Positions 38,120 through 47,373 are shown, numbered from the stretch's first letter. The stretch: 64,000 bases of DNA from Pseudomonadota bacterium (GCA_023435725.1 JAEYRD010000069.1:1-64000), one strand, 5' to 3'. Program-made: numbers and translations. The notes: generated by a model from the sequence alone, not told the origin.

Positions 38120-39116
38120 AGATCTGGACCGCCCACCAGGTCAGCGCCGCCACGATGGCCGAAGCCGGGTTCGTGATCACCCAGGCATAGACGATCGAGC
38201 TCGCGACGTTCCAGCGCACCGCCGAGACGCGTCGGGCCGCACCGACGCCGACGATGGCGCCGGTGATGGTGTGGGTGGTCGAGACGGGAACGCCCAGGAA
38301 GGTCGCCATGAACAGGGTCGCGGCGCCTCCGGTCTCGGCGCAGAACCCCTGCATAGGCGTCAGCTTGGTGATGCGCAGACCCATGGTACGGACGATCCGC
38401 CAGCCGCCCATCAGCGTGCCCAGCGCCATCGCCGCCTGGCAGGACAGCACCACCCAGAATGGAACCGAGAACTCGCCGCCGAGATGGCCCTGCGAATAGA
38501 GCAGCACGGCGATGATGCCCATCGTCTTCTGCGCGTCGTTGCCGCCATGGCCGAGCGAATAGAGCGAGGCGGAAGCGAATTGCAGGATGCGGAAGGCGCG
38601 GTCGACGGCAAAGGGCGTGGAGCGCACCGAGGCCCAGGACACGATCGCGACCAGCATCATTGCGAGCAGGAAGCCGACCAGCGGCGATAGCACGATCGCC
38701 AGTACGGCCTTGGTGAGTCCACTCCACACCGCCGCCGATATCCCGGCCTTGGCCATGCCGCCGCCGACGAGCCCGCCGATCAGCGCATGCGACGACGAGG
38801 ACGGGATGCCGAGCGCCCAGGTCACGATGTTCCAGACGATGGCACCGACGAGCGCCGCGAAGATCACCTGGGCATCGACGATCGAGGGATCGATGATGCC
38901 GGTGCCGATGGTCTGGGCGACGTGCAGCCCGAACACCATGAAGGCGACGAAATTGAAGAAGGCGGCCCAGAGCACCGCGAATTGCGGCCGCAGCACGCGG
39001 GTCGAGACGATGGTCGCGATCGAATTGGCCGCGTCGTGCAAGCCGTTCAGGAAATCGAACAGCAGCGCAACGGCGATCAGTCCGACGACGACGGGAAGAC
39101 CCAACGCAGCATCCAC
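38112..39116 (-). CDS. pit: low-affinity inorganic phosphate transporter (PiT)
   Basis: The 334-residue membrane protein has two PiT signature blocks: [23 protein letters not shown] near the N-terminus and [19 protein letters not shown] near the middle. About ten hydrophobic segments are visible. The start is a GTG at 39116. It imports phosphate with protons. It is downstream of a DUF47 gene (gap 99 bases with a dispersed repeat) and together they resemble the orfA-pit operon of rhizobia. Confidence 0.95.
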   Translation of the reverse strand: MDAALGLPVVVGLIAVALLFDFLNGLHDAANSIATIVSTRVLRPQFAVLWAAFFNFVAFMVFGLHVAQTIGTGIIDPSIVDAQVIFAALVGAIVWNIVTWALGIPSSSSHALIGGLVGGGMAKAGISAAVWSGLTKAVLAIVLSPLVGFLLAMMLVAIVSWASVRSTPFAVDRAFRILQFASASLYSLGHGGNDAQKTMGIIAVLLYSQGHLGGEFSVPFWVVLSCQAAMALGTLMGGWRIVRTMGLRITKLTPMQGFCAETGGAATLFMATFLGVPVSTTHTITGAIVGVGAARRVSAVRWNVASSIVYAWVITNPASAIVAALTWWAVQIFR

Positions 39117-39140
39117 GGCGCGGCCCCTGCCTTAAGGTCT

Positions 39141-39216
39141 GCGCATGATCTCCGCGCAAACGCGTTCCGCGTTTGTCGCGAAGGAAATCCGCTGCACACT
39201 TTTCCGGATCATGCGC
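39141..39216. repeat. dispersed GCATGATC...GCACACTTT repeat (copy 2)
   Basis: GCGCATGATCTCCGCGCAAACGC at one end and GCACACTTTTCCGGATCATGCGC at the other, with a short internal palindrome AAACGCGTTCCGCGTTT. It lies between the DUF47 and pit genes inside a likely operon, so it would be transcribed as a hairpin in the message. See copy at 34434. Confidence 0.6.
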
Positions 39217-39860
39217 TAGACCTGCTCGATGACGATGCTGTTGATCTCGTTCGCGACGTCGTCGAAGCGATCCGCCACTTTTTCAAGATGGTCGTAGATC
39301 TCGACGCCGACGATGAAATCCATCGCGTTACCCTCGCGATGCTTGAGGAACAACTCTTTCAAGCCAATGTCGTGGAGATCGTCGACGCGGCCTTCGAGCT
39401 TCGTCAGTTCCTCCGTGATCGCGGTCAGCATCGCCACGTTCGGGCCGATCGATTGCATCAGCGGCAGCGCACGGCCAACCAAATTGGCGCATTCGATGAG
39501 AAGCGCGCCGATCTCGCGCATCGGCGGCTCGAAGGTGCGGACCTCGAACAGCATCACGGCCTTCGCCGTCTGTTGCATCTGGTCGATGGCATCGTCCATC
39601 GAGGTGATGAGGTTCTTGATGTCGCCGCGGTCGAACGGCGTGATGAAGGTGCGGCGCACCGCCGTCAGCACCTCACGGGTGATGTTGTCGGCGTCGTTCT
39701 CGAACTGGTTGACGCGCTGGCAATAGACCGCTGTCTCCTCGCCCCCGTTGAGCACGCCCTGGAGCGCGATCGCGCCCTGGATCACGGTCTGGGCATGGCG
39801 GTCGAACAGGTCGAAGAACCGTTCTTCCTTTGGGAGAAAGGCGCGAAACCATCGCATCAT
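39216..39860 (-). CDS. DUF47 / PhoU-like phosphate transport regulator (OrfA of orfA-pit)
   Basis: The 214-residue, all-helical protein shows the family features FDRHAQTVIQGAIALQGVL, RVNQFENDADNITREVLTAVRRTFITPFDRGDIKNLITSMDDAIDQMQQ, a PhoU-like metal-binding pattern. It is the usual partner of Pit transporters and modulates phosphate uptake. It is the first gene of the pit operon and lies about 40-60 bases downstream of a Pho-box-like sequence. Confidence 0.93.
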   Translation of the reverse strand: MMRWFRAFLPKEERFFDLFDRHAQTVIQGAIALQGVLNGGEETAVYCQRVNQFENDADNITREVLTAVRRTFITPFDRGDIKNLITSMDDAIDQMQQTAKAVMLFEVRTFEPPMREIGALLIECANLVGRALPLMQSIGPNVAMLTAITEELTKLEGRVDDLHDIGLKELFLKHREGNAMDFIVGVEIYDHLEKVADRFDDVANEINSIVIEQV

Positions 39861-39901
39861 GGAGATAGGCTACCGGTTGGAAATGGCCCGGCCCGGGCGG
39901 G

Positions 39902-39919
39902 CCGTCACAAAACTGTCAT
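39902..39919. promoter_or_regulatory. Pho-box-like PhoB site upstream of DUF47-pit
   Basis: CCGTCACAAAACTGTCAT matches the classical CTGTCATAAAACTGTCAT-type Pho box at 16 of 18 positions, with two 7-base repeats and a four-A spacer. It lies 42-59 bases before the DUF47 start. The repeats read on the plus strand, opposite to the operon. In Sinorhizobium PhoB represses orfA-pit, which would fit an unusual orientation. Confidence 0.6.
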
Positions 39920-40016
39920 AGACCATTTTCGATCCGCGCGCGTGCTACCTCACGCCCGCGGAGCCGGATCATCCACCGCTTTCACGCAATAGGTAAATTG
40001 ATCTTAAATCAATTAC

Positions 40017-40985
40017 TTAGAGCGACCGCCGGAAGTAATGCGCGATTTCACCGATAACGCCGCGGCGGAAGGTGAGCACGCAGATCACGAAGATCGACCC
40101 CTGGATCACCGTCACCCACTGGCCGAAGCCCGCCAGATATTGCTGCATGGCGATGATCACGAAGGCGCCGACCACCGGGCCGAAGATGGTGCCGAGGCCA
40201 CCAACCAGCGTCATCAGCACGACTTCGCCCGACATCGTCCAATGGACGTCGGTGAGCGAGGCGTTCTGCGCCACGAATACCTTCAGCGAACCGGCAAAGC
40301 CGGCCAGCGTCCCCGACAGGATGAAGGCCAGGAACTTGTACTGGTCGGTCCGGTACCCCAGCGAGATCGCGCGCTGCTCGTTCTCACGGATCGACTTCAA
40401 GACCTCGCCGAACGGCGAATTGATGATGCGGTAGATCAGCAGGAAGCCGGCGAGGAAGCCGACCAGTACGACATAGTAGAGCACGGTCGGCTTGGACAGA
40501 TCGAAGAGGCCGAACATGCGCCCTTGCGGAATGCCCTGGATGCCGTCCTCGCCATGAGTGAACGGTGCCTGCAGGTAGATGAAGTACAAGAGCTGCGACA
40601 GCGCCAGCGTGATCATCGAGAAGTAGATGCCCTGGCGGCGGATCGAGATGTAGCCGGTAATGATCGAGAGCACGAAGGCCGCGGCGATACCGACGAGGAT
40701 GCCGAGCTCCGGCGGGAGCGCCCACACTTTCAGCGCATGCGCACTGCAATAGCCGGCGGTGCCCAGGAACATCGCGTGCCCGAAGGACAAAAGTCCGCCG
40801 TAGCCGATCAGGAGATTGAAGGCGCAGGCCAGCAGCGCAAAGCAAAGGGCCTGCATCACGAAGAACGGGTAGACCCCCGTGAACGGCACCGACGCCAGCA
40901 GCAGCGCCATCACCACGAACACGATCATCTCGTCGCGCATCGCGCGCGGGGTCATCGGCAATGTATCGTCCGTCAAGGCTGTCAT
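40017..40985 (-). CDS. livM: branched-chain amino acid ABC permease LivM
   Basis: The 322-residue inner-membrane permease has the LivM segments FNLLIGYGGLLSFGHAMFLGTAGYCSA, GYISIRRQGIYFSMITLALSQLLYFIY and the EAA-type loop ISLGYRTDQYKFLAFILSGTLAGFAGSLKVF. It begins one base after livH ends and closes the operon. It forms the channel with LivH. Substrate may be other than branched-chain amino acids, as for many Liv-type systems in this group. Confidence 0.94.
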   Translation of the reverse strand: MTALTDDTLPMTPRAMRDEMIVFVVMALLLASVPFTGVYPFFVMQALCFALLACAFNLLIGYGGLLSFGHAMFLGTAGYCSAHALKVWALPPELGILVGIAAAFVLSIITGYISIRRQGIYFSMITLALSQLLYFIYLQAPFTHGEDGIQGIPQGRMFGLFDLSKPTVLYYVVLVGFLAGFLLIYRIINSPFGEVLKSIRENEQRAISLGYRTDQYKFLAFILSGTLAGFAGSLKVFVAQNASLTDVHWTMSGEVVLMTLVGGLGTIFGPVVGAFVIIAMQQYLAGFGQWVTVIQGSIFVICVLTFRRGVIGEIAHYFRRSL

Positions 40986-40986
40986 A

Positions 40987-41850
40987 TCAGGCCGCCCTTC
41001 CCGTCAATCCCGTTGGCTTCACCAAGAGCACCAGCACCATCAGCACGAACACGACGGTATTGGATGCCTCGGGGTAGAAATACTTGGTCAGGCCCTCGAT
41101 CACACCGAGCGCGAAGCCGGTAATGATCGACCCCATGATCGATCCCATGCCGCCGATCACCACGACCGCAAACACGACGATGATGAGGTCGGCGCCCATC
41201 AGCGGCCGCACCTGGTTGATCGGTGCCGAGAGCACGCCGGCGAGCGCGGCAAGGCCGACGCCGAGGCCGTAGGTCAGCGTGATCATGCGCGGCACGTTGA
41301 TGCCGAACGCGCGCACCAGTGTCGGATTTTCAGTCGCGGCGCGCAGGTAGGCGCCGAGCCGGGTCTTCTCGATCAGGAACCAGGTCGCCAGACACACGAC
41401 CAGCGAGAAGACGACGACCCAGCCGCGATAGATCGGCAGGAACATGAAGCCGAGATTCATGCCGCCCTTGAGCTGGTCCGGAATGGCGTAAGGCATGCCG
41501 GAGGAACCGAAGTAGTTCTGGAACACGCCCTGCACGATCAGCGCGATGCCGAAGGTCAGCAGCAGGCCGTAGAGATGGTCGAGCCCGGTCAACCATTGCA
41601 GCATGGTCCGCTCCAGGATCATGCCGAAGATGCCGACGATGATCGGCGCAAGCAGCAGCGCCCACCAGTAATTGATGCCGCCGAGATTCAGCAGGAAATA
41701 GGCGACGAAGGCGCCCATCATGTAGAGCGCGCCATGGGCGAAATTGATGATGTTGAGCATGCCGAAGATCACGGCAAGCCCGAGACTGAGCAGCGCGTAG
41801 AACGAGCCGTTGATCAGTCCCACAAGTAGCTGAGCGTAAAGAGCCTGCAT
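40987..41850 (-). CDS. livH: branched-chain amino acid ABC permease LivH
   Basis: The 287-residue permease begins MQALYAQLLVGLINGSFYALLSLGLAVIFGMLNIINFAHGALYMMGA, the LivH hallmark. The region ARAFGINVPRMITLTYGLGVGLAALAGVLSAPINQV is also conserved. It lies downstream of the binding-protein gene with a strong stem-loop between them, and one base upstream of livM. Confidence 0.94.
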   Translation of the reverse strand: MQALYAQLLVGLINGSFYALLSLGLAVIFGMLNIINFAHGALYMMGAFVAYFLLNLGGINYWWALLLAPIIVGIFGMILERTMLQWLTGLDHLYGLLLTFGIALIVQGVFQNYFGSSGMPYAIPDQLKGGMNLGFMFLPIYRGWVVVFSLVVCLATWFLIEKTRLGAYLRAATENPTLVRAFGINVPRMITLTYGLGVGLAALAGVLSAPINQVRPLMGADLIIVVFAVVVIGGMGSIMGSIITGFALGVIEGLTKYFYPEASNTVVFVLMVLVLLVKPTGLTGRAA

Positions 41851-41890
41851 CGATCCCGCACCCGGTCCCTTCGGCGTTCCCCTGAAAGTC

Positions 41891-41918
41891 GCCCGCAGGC
41901 CTCTTAAGGCCTGCGGGC
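41891..41918 (-). terminator. intra-operon stem-loop between livK and livH
   Basis: GCCCGCAGGCC (41891-41901) pairs perfectly with GGCCTGCGGGC (41908-41918) across a six-base loop. It comes eight bases after the binding-protein stop. It may partly terminate transcription or protect the upstream message so that the binding protein exceeds the permeases. The T-run on the minus strand is short. Confidence 0.65.
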
Positions 41919-41925
41919 CGTTATC

Positions 41926-43149
41926 TTACTTCTTAAGCAGCGCGCACTTGCTCTCGGAGAGCGGCGTGAAGGCCTGGTCGCCCGGCACCGTGCCGACGAG
42001 CTTGTAGAAATCCCACGGTCCCTTGGACTCGGAGGGCTTCTTCACCTCGAACAGATAGGCGTTATGGATAGTGCGGCCGTTGGGCTGGATCTCGCCCTTG
42101 CCGAACAGATCGTCCTCGGTCGGGATCGACTTCATCTTATCGACGACCTTCACGCCGTCATGCGGATTGCCGCCGAGCGCCTCGAGCGCCTTGAAGTAAT
42201 GACGCAGGCCCGAATAGACGCCGGCCTGCACCATGGTTGGCGGAGCATTGTTCTTCATCTTCTCGGAAAAGCGCTTGGAGAAGGCGCGGGTCTTGTCGTC
42301 CATGTCCCAGTAGAAGGTCTCGGTGAAGTTCAGGCCCTGTGCGGTCTCGAGGCCGATCGCCTTGACGTCGGTGAGGAACAGCAGCAGCGCCGCGAGCTTC
42401 TGGCCGCCCTTGACGATGCCGAACTCCGCCGCCTGCTTGATCGAGTTGGTGGTATCGCCGCCGGCGTTGGCAAGGCCGATGATCTTGGCCTTGGACGCCT
42501 GCGCCTGGAGCAGGAAGGACGAGAAGTCCGGCGTGTTCAGCGGATGCTTGACGCCGCCGAGCACCTTGCCGCCATTGGCGGTGATGACGGCGGTGGTGTC
42601 GCGCTCGAGCGCCGCACCGAAGGCGTAGTCCGCGGTGAGGAAGAACCAGGTATCGCCACCGGCCTTCACCAGCGCCTGGCCCGTAGTGTGGGCCAGCATA
42701 TAAGTGTCGTAGGTCCAGTGCACGGTATTGGGCGTGCACTGCGCGTTGGTAAGGTCCGATGTCGCTGCACCGGAATTGATGTAGACGCCGTTCTTTTCCT
42801 TGACGACGTTGTTGACGGCGAGCGCCACGCCGGAGTTCGGCACGTCAACAATGACGTCGACTTTCTCGACGTCGAACCACTGCCGCGCGATCGCGGTGCC
42901 GATGTCGGGCTTGTTCTGGTGATCGCCGGAGATGATGTCGATCTTCCAGCCCTTCGCCGCAAGTCCGGAATCTTCGACGGCCATTTGCGCGGCGAGCGTC
43001 GAGCCGGGCCCGCCGAGGTCGGCATAGAGACCCGACTGATCAGACAGCGCGCCGATCTTGACGGTCTTGTCCTGCGCAAAGGCGACGCCAGCGGTGGTAA
43101 CGGCCAACGCCGTGCCGAGCAGAAACGATGCAATCGACTTTGTCTTCAT
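41926..43149 (-). CDS. livK: branched-chain amino acid-type ABC substrate-binding protein of the liv operon
   Basis: The 407-residue periplasmic protein has a signal peptide ending near GVAFAQD and a type I fold (TVKIGALSDQSGLYADLGGPGSTLAAQMAVEDSGLAAKGW). It closely resembles the orphan at 23899-25125; large blocks such as FFLTADYAFGAALERDT and GLANAGGDTTNSIKQAAEFG are identical. It starts with AAGGGAAG upstream and lies between livF and livH. Both copies end in a Lys-Lys dipeptide. Confidence 0.94.
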   Translation of the reverse strand: MKTKSIASFLLGTALAVTTAGVAFAQDKTVKIGALSDQSGLYADLGGPGSTLAAQMAVEDSGLAAKGWKIDIISGDHQNKPDIGTAIARQWFDVEKVDVIVDVPNSGVALAVNNVVKEKNGVYINSGAATSDLTNAQCTPNTVHWTYDTYMLAHTTGQALVKAGGDTWFFLTADYAFGAALERDTTAVITANGGKVLGGVKHPLNTPDFSSFLLQAQASKAKIIGLANAGGDTTNSIKQAAEFGIVKGGQKLAALLLFLTDVKAIGLETAQGLNFTETFYWDMDDKTRAFSKRFSEKMKNNAPPTMVQAGVYSGLRHYFKALEALGGNPHDGVKVVDKMKSIPTEDDLFGKGEIQPNGRTIHNAYLFEVKKPSESKGPWDFYKLVGTVPGDQAFTPLSESKCALLKK

Positions 43150-43182
43150 GCTACTTCCCTTGTGAATTTTCTCGTGGCCGTT

Positions 43183-43929
43183 CTAGACGCCGAGATAGCT
43201 GTGGAGCTTGTCCATGTTGGCGGCAAGCTCCGCGTTGGAAAATCCGTCAATGATCTTGCCGTGTTCGACGACGTAGTAGCGGTCGGCGACGGTGGATGCG
43301 AAGCGGAAGTTCTGCTCGACCAGGAGGATCGTAAAGCCCTCCTTCTTGAGCCGCGCAATGGTGTGACCGATCTGCTGGATGATAACAGGCGCAAGGCCCT
43401 CGGTCGGCTCGTCCAGCATCAGGAAGCTCGCACCGGTGCGCAGGATGCGCGCGATCGCGAGCATCTGCTGCTCGCCGCCGGACAGCTTGGTGCCCTGGCT
43501 GCTGAGCCTTTCCTTCAGGTTCGGAAACAGATCGAAGATCTGATCGAGCGGCAGTCCCCCTGGCCGCACCACCGGCGGCAGCAGCAGATTCTCGCGCACG
43601 TCGAGGCTGGAGAAGATGCCGCGCTCTTCCGGACAGAGGGCTATGCCCATGCGCGCGATCTTGTCGGAGGTCGCGCGGATGATCTCCTGGTTGTTGAACT
43701 TCACCGAGCCGGCGCGCTTGCCGATGATGCCCATGATCGACTTCAGCGTGGTCGTCTTGCCGGCGCCGTTACGCCCGAGCAAGGTGACGACCTCGCCCGC
43801 ATTCACGTCGAAGTTGATCCCGTGCAGGATGTGGGACTCGCCGTACCACGCCTCGAGGTTGCGGACCTGAAGGATGTTGCCGCCAGTTGCGGCCTTTGCG
43901 GAAGCTTCCACGGTTGCAGTCTCAGGCAT
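43183..43929 (-). CDS. livF: branched-chain amino acid ABC ATPase LivF
   Basis: The 248-residue ATPase has Walker A GRNGAGKTTTLKSIMG, the signature LSGGEQQMLAIARIL and Walker B FLMLDEPTEGLAPV, all of the LivF type. Its first eight bases overlap the end of livG, indicating translational coupling. Confidence 0.95.
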   Translation of the reverse strand: MPETATVEASAKAATGGNILQVRNLEAWYGESHILHGINFDVNAGEVVTLLGRNGAGKTTTLKSIMGIIGKRAGSVKFNNQEIIRATSDKIARMGIALCPEERGIFSSLDVRENLLLPPVVRPGGLPLDQIFDLFPNLKERLSSQGTKLSGGEQQMLAIARILRTGASFLMLDEPTEGLAPVIIQQIGHTIARLKKEGFTILLVEQNFRFASTVADRYYVVEHGKIIDGFSNAELAANMDKLHSYLGV

Positions 43930-44677
43930 GACCGGCTCCCAGATAAGCTTCCTTGACGCGCTCGTCCTTGGTCAGTTCGGCGTAATTGCCCTGCGCGAGC
44001 ACCTGCCCGCGCGTCAGCACGGTGATGATGTCGGAGAGATTGGCCACAACGCTCAAATTATGCTCGACCATCAGGATGGTATATTTCGCAGAGATCCGCT
44101 TGATGAGCGCCGCGATCTTGTCGATATCCTCATGGCCCATGCCGGCCATCGGCTCGTCCAGCAGCATCATCTCCGGGTCGAGCGCGAGCGTCGTTGCGAT
44201 CTCCAGCGCGCGCTTGCGCCCATAGGGCATCTCGACCGCCGGCGTATTGGCAAACTCACTGAGGCCGACATCGTTCAACAGTTCCAGCGCACGGTTGTTG
44301 AAGCGGTTGAGAACCGACTTGGAGCGCCAGAAATCGAAGGAGCTGCCGTGTTGGCGCTGAAGCGCAACACGGACATTTTCGAGCGCGGTGAGATGCGGAA
44401 ATACCGCTGAAATCTGGAACGAACGCACCAGCCCCATGCGCGCCACGTCGGCCGGAGCCATCGAGGTGATGTCCTGTCCCTTGTAAAGGATTTTCCCCGC
44501 GGACGGCCTCAGGAACTTGGTCAAAAGATTAAAGCACGTCGTCTTGCCGGCGCCGTTCGGGCCGATCAACGCGTGAATGCTCCCACGGCGAACCTTGAGC
44601 GCAACGTCGCGGACAGCGAAGAAGCCCGCGAACTCCTTGGTCAAGCCTTCCGTTTCGAGAATGAACTCATCGGCCAA
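43922..44677 (-). CDS. livG: branched-chain amino acid ABC ATPase LivG
   Basis: The 251-residue ATPase has Walker A GPNGAGKTTCFNLLTKF, the longer LivG-specific loop GLVRSFQISAVFPHLTALENVRVALQ, signature YGRKRALEIATTLA (diverged, as is usual for this family) and Walker B MMLLDEPMAGMG. It is the first gene of the livG-F-K-H-M operon on the minus strand. No attenuator leader was identified upstream. Confidence 0.95.
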   Translation of the reverse strand: MADEFILETEGLTKEFAGFFAVRDVALKVRRGSIHALIGPNGAGKTTCFNLLTKFLRPSAGKILYKGQDITSMAPADVARMGLVRSFQISAVFPHLTALENVRVALQRQHGSSFDFWRSKSVLNRFNNRALELLNDVGLSEFANTPAVEMPYGRKRALEIATTLALDPEMMLLDEPMAGMGHEDIDKIAALIKRISAKYTILMVEHNLSVVANLSDIITVLTRGQVLAQGNYAELTKDERVKEAYLGAGHA

Positions 44678-44960
44678 ACAGATTTCCCCCTGCCCGCGCG
44701 ACGCGCGTGGCTGTCCTTAGTTTACTTCGGCTTTCCGGAGGCCTTGGAGCCCGTCCCGGAACGCCGCCTCCGGGCGCGGAATATGCCGGAGGTGACGGGG
44801 GTTAGGCAAGGCGGAAAGCTGAGCAGGTCAGGCCTCCGGCCGGGAGACTTATGCTCCCTTAGTCGGAGTTTTGATGTCGCGCCTGCCCGGCCTCCCGGTT
44901 CGCGAAGGCACCGGTCATCAAGCCGTCGTTAACGGTCTTTCGTCCCGCGCGCCAGCCTTC

Positions 44961-45662
44961 ATGAAAAATTTTCCCGAAGCACGGATCATGCGCGAGTTTC
45001 GATCTGCCGGGAATATTGTTTTGGATTTCGCAAGCGCCGCTCCTTCCATCGTCAAATCGATCAGGCAGCGTGACCTCCTGAACACGTGGCTGCGACTTTA
45101 TGCGCGCCAGCAACTCGCGCCGGCGATCTGGGAGTATCAGCCCGCGCGGCTCGAGGAAGAGCTGTCCGACCTCATCTATTATACGGTGGACATCTCCACG
45201 CCGACGCCGCGCCTGACCATCCAGAGCGAAGGCACGCGCATCTCGCGCGCCTATGGACATACCGGCAAAGGGGTTCTGCTCGACGACTATATCGGACCGC
45301 GACTCGCCCCCTTCGTGATGCCGGTCTATTGCGAATGCGTGGCGCGCGGGCTTCCGGTTTACTGCGTTGCCGACGTCGACGACGTCTACGGCCGCGTCGT
45401 TGCCTATGAGCGCCTGGTGCTGCCGTTCCAGACCGATGGTAACGTCTGTCACGTCATCGCCTCGCTCAAGACCTTCTGCGAGGACGGCGGCTTCGAGATC
45501 AAGAATCTGATGCGCGGAAATGACGCGCTGCCGCGCCCGAAACTGCGCGCGGTGATCGACCGCGACCTCTTTCACCGTGCCCCCGGCCGTATCGCCACCG
45601 CCGACGTGGTCGAGTTCGCAGATCCGCCCGGCATCACCACCGAAATCGTCGAGTTGAACTAG
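44961..45662 (+). CDS. PAS_5-type domain protein
   Basis: The 233-residue protein matches the alphaproteobacterial PAS_5 (DUF1488-like) type: LLNTWLRLYARQQLAPAIWEYQPARLEEELSDLIYYTVDI in the first half, then YIGPRLAPFVMPVYCECVARGLPVYCVADVDDVYGRVVAYERLVLPF. No output domain is fused. The ATG at 44961 is chosen over a frame start at 44871 because the latter adds a poorly structured region. The family is abundant in Bradyrhizobium, where copies may bind small molecules or partner proteins. The function here is unknown. Confidence 0.82.
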   Translation: MKNFPEARIMREFRSAGNIVLDFASAAPSIVKSIRQRDLLNTWLRLYARQQLAPAIWEYQPARLEEELSDLIYYTVDISTPTPRLTIQSEGTRISRAYGHTGKGVLLDDYIGPRLAPFVMPVYCECVARGLPVYCVADVDDVYGRVVAYERLVLPFQTDGNVCHVIASLKTFCEDGGFEIKNLMRGNDALPRPKLRAVIDRDLFHRAPGRIATADVVEFADPPGITTEIVELN

Positions 45663-45665
45663 CGC

Positions 45666-46025
45666 TCAGCGCGATTTGGCGCCGACTTCCTTGGCATAGA
45701 TGTCCGGCTTGAAGCCGACCAGGAGCTTGCTGCCAACTTCCAGCACCGGACGCTTGATCATCGATGGTTGCGCCAGCATCAGCGCCAGCGCCTTCTTCTC
45801 CGTGAGACCTTCCTTGTCGGCCTCGGGCAGCTTCTTGAAGGTCGTGCCGGCGCGATTGAGCAGCGTCTCCCAGCCGAGCTTGTCGCTCCAGTGCTCGAGC
45901 TTGTCCTTCTCCACGCCCGCCGTCTTGTAGTCGTGAAACTCGTAGGCAACGCCATGGGCATCGAGCCAGGCCCGCGCCTTCTTCATGGTGTCGCAGTTCT
46001 TGATGCCGTAGATGATGTTGGGCAA
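45666..46025 (-). CDS. ArsC/Spx-family protein (YffB-like)
   Basis: The 119-residue thioredoxin-fold protein starts PNIIYGIKNCDTMKKARAWLDAHGVAYEFHDYKT. It has the single N-terminal Cys in NCDT, an ArsC-like layout and the C-terminal RPVLEVGSKLLVGFKPD. The start codon is a TTG at 46025 just after GAGGAACGTC; no ATG is available at the right place. Related YffB proteins are often called ArsC-like but are not proven arsenate reductases, and no ars genes are adjacent. Confidence 0.82.
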   Translation of the reverse strand: MPNIIYGIKNCDTMKKARAWLDAHGVAYEFHDYKTAGVEKDKLEHWSDKLGWETLLNRAGTTFKKLPEADKEGLTEKKALALMLAQPSMIKRPVLEVGSKLLVGFKPDIYAKEVGAKSR

Positions 46026-46128
46026 GACGTTCCTCGCGCATGCGTGATGCTTCGGCTGCTGTGTTGTACGAAACTCCGCTTCGCGCGACAATATTGAGAA
46101 CGAAGCCAACCCTCCGAACGGACATTCC

Positions 46129-46500
46129 ATGCACGTCACCCACGATCCCGCCGCGGCCGCATCGCCGACCATCGACTTCAACAGCTTCCTCGCGGTCGAT
46201 ATCCGCGTCGGCACCATCGTCGATGCCAAGCCGTTCCCGGAAGCGCGCAAGCCGGCCTGGCGGCTGTGGATCGACTTCGGCCCCGCGATCGGCGTGCGCA
46301 AGAGCTCGGCCCAGATCACGGAAAACCACCCGCTCGAGACGCTGGTGGGACAACAGGTCGCGGCCGTCGTCAATTTCCCGCCGCGCCAGATCGGGCCGGT
46401 CGTGTCGGAGGTGCTGACGCTCGGCTTCCCCGACGCCGAAGGCAAGGTCGTGCTGGTCCAGCCCAGCAAGCCGGTGCCGAACGGCGGGCGATTGTTCTAA
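46129..46500 (+). CDS. csaA: tRNA-binding domain protein CsaA
   Basis: The 123-residue protein is a stand-alone tRNA-binding/OB-fold domain: DFNSFLAVDIRVGTIVDAKPFPEARKPAWRLWIDFG, KSSAQITENH and PPRQIGPVVSEVLTLGF. This is the CsaA type, described as a secretion-related chaperone in Bacillus. It diverges from the ArsC-like gene (gap about 100 bases). Its exact role in alphaproteobacteria is not known. Confidence 0.85.
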   Translation: MHVTHDPAAAASPTIDFNSFLAVDIRVGTIVDAKPFPEARKPAWRLWIDFGPAIGVRKSSAQITENHPLETLVGQQVAAVVNFPPRQIGPVVSEVLTLGFPDAEGKVVLVQPSKPVPNGGRLF

Positions 46501-46565
46501 CGGTCATGATCGCCCTCATCTCCGTGATGGCGCTCTACGTGACCCACAAGGTGCTGGGTTAGGCC

Positions 46566-47270
46566 TCACGGCCGCTTCGGAATGTTCAGCCCGCGCTGCA
46601 CGGCGGGGCGCGCCAGCCCGCGTTCGAGCCAGGCCGCGACCGACTTGAACTGGCTGAACTCGACGAGCTCGCCGGCACCGTAGAAGCCGATGAGGTTGCG
46701 CACCCAGCCGAGCATCGAGATATCGGCGATGGTGTAGTCGTCATCCATGAACCATTGCCGGCCGGACAGGTGCGTCTCCATCACACCGAGCAGGCGCTTG
46801 GACTCGCCCACGTAGCGCTCGAGCGGTCGCTTGTACTCAAAATCCTTGCCGGCGAATTTGTGAAAGAAGCCGACCTGGCCGAACATCGGCCCGATGCCGC
46901 CCATCTGGAAATGCACCCACGCGATGGTCTGGTAGCGGCGCGCGGCATCCTCCGGCAAGAGCTTGCCGGTCTTCTCCGCGAGATATTGCAGGATCGCTCC
47001 GGACTCGAACAGCGGCAGCGGCCTGCCGCCGGGGCCGTTGGGATCGAGGATCGCCGGAATCTTGCCGTTCGGATTGAGCGAAAGGAATTCCGGCGTCTTC
47101 TGATCGTCCTTGCCGAAATCGACGAGATGGACCTCGTAAGGCAGTCCGATTTCCTCCAGCATGATCGAAACCTTGACGCCGTTCGGCGTCGGCAATGAAT
47201 AAAGCTGAAGCAGTTCGGGGTGCTTGGCAGGCCAGCGCTTGGTGATGACAAAGGAGGAAAGATCAGACAT
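46566..47270 (-). CDS. glutathione S-transferase family protein (YfcG/YghU-like)
   Basis: The 234-residue protein has the thioredoxin-like domain with LQLYSLPTPNGVKVSIMLEEIGLPYEVHLVDF, NPNGKIPAILDPNGP and LFESGAILQYLAEKTGKLLP, and an all-helical C-terminal domain with DYTIADISMLGW. The TPNGxK motif is typical of the Nu-class YfcG/YghU glutathione-dependent disulfide-bond reductases. A second, upstream start at 47291 is possible, but the ATG at 47270 gives the usual length. Confidence 0.88.
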   Translation of the reverse strand: MSDLSSFVITKRWPAKHPELLQLYSLPTPNGVKVSIMLEEIGLPYEVHLVDFGKDDQKTPEFLSLNPNGKIPAILDPNGPGGRPLPLFESGAILQYLAEKTGKLLPEDAARRYQTIAWVHFQMGGIGPMFGQVGFFHKFAGKDFEYKRPLERYVGESKRLLGVMETHLSGRQWFMDDDYTIADISMLGWVRNLIGFYGAGELVEFSQFKSVAAWLERGLARPAVQRGLNIPKRP

Positions 47271-47373
47271 CGGGCCCCCGGCTTCATGCATGGAATGCCG
47301 CCTAATCTAGGCGAGCCGGAGCATGGCGCAAGGCCGGGCAGTCATTACGCCAATTCCCGGAGGCAAGGCCGGA

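Noticed and set aside
39992..40014. AATTGATcttaaATCAATT palindrome resembling a FixK/FNR box
   Set aside because: The spacer between TTGAT and ATCAA is five bases, not the four of the FixK consensus, and it lies at the 3' end of livM rather than before a gene.
42064..43956. Plus-strand frame of 630 codons opposite livK and livF
   Set aside because: It spans two real minus-strand genes and has no recognisable domain.
46506..46562. 18-codon hydrophobic peptide after csaA
   Set aside because: Too short to judge, with no ribosome binding site; it may only be the end of a shadow frame.
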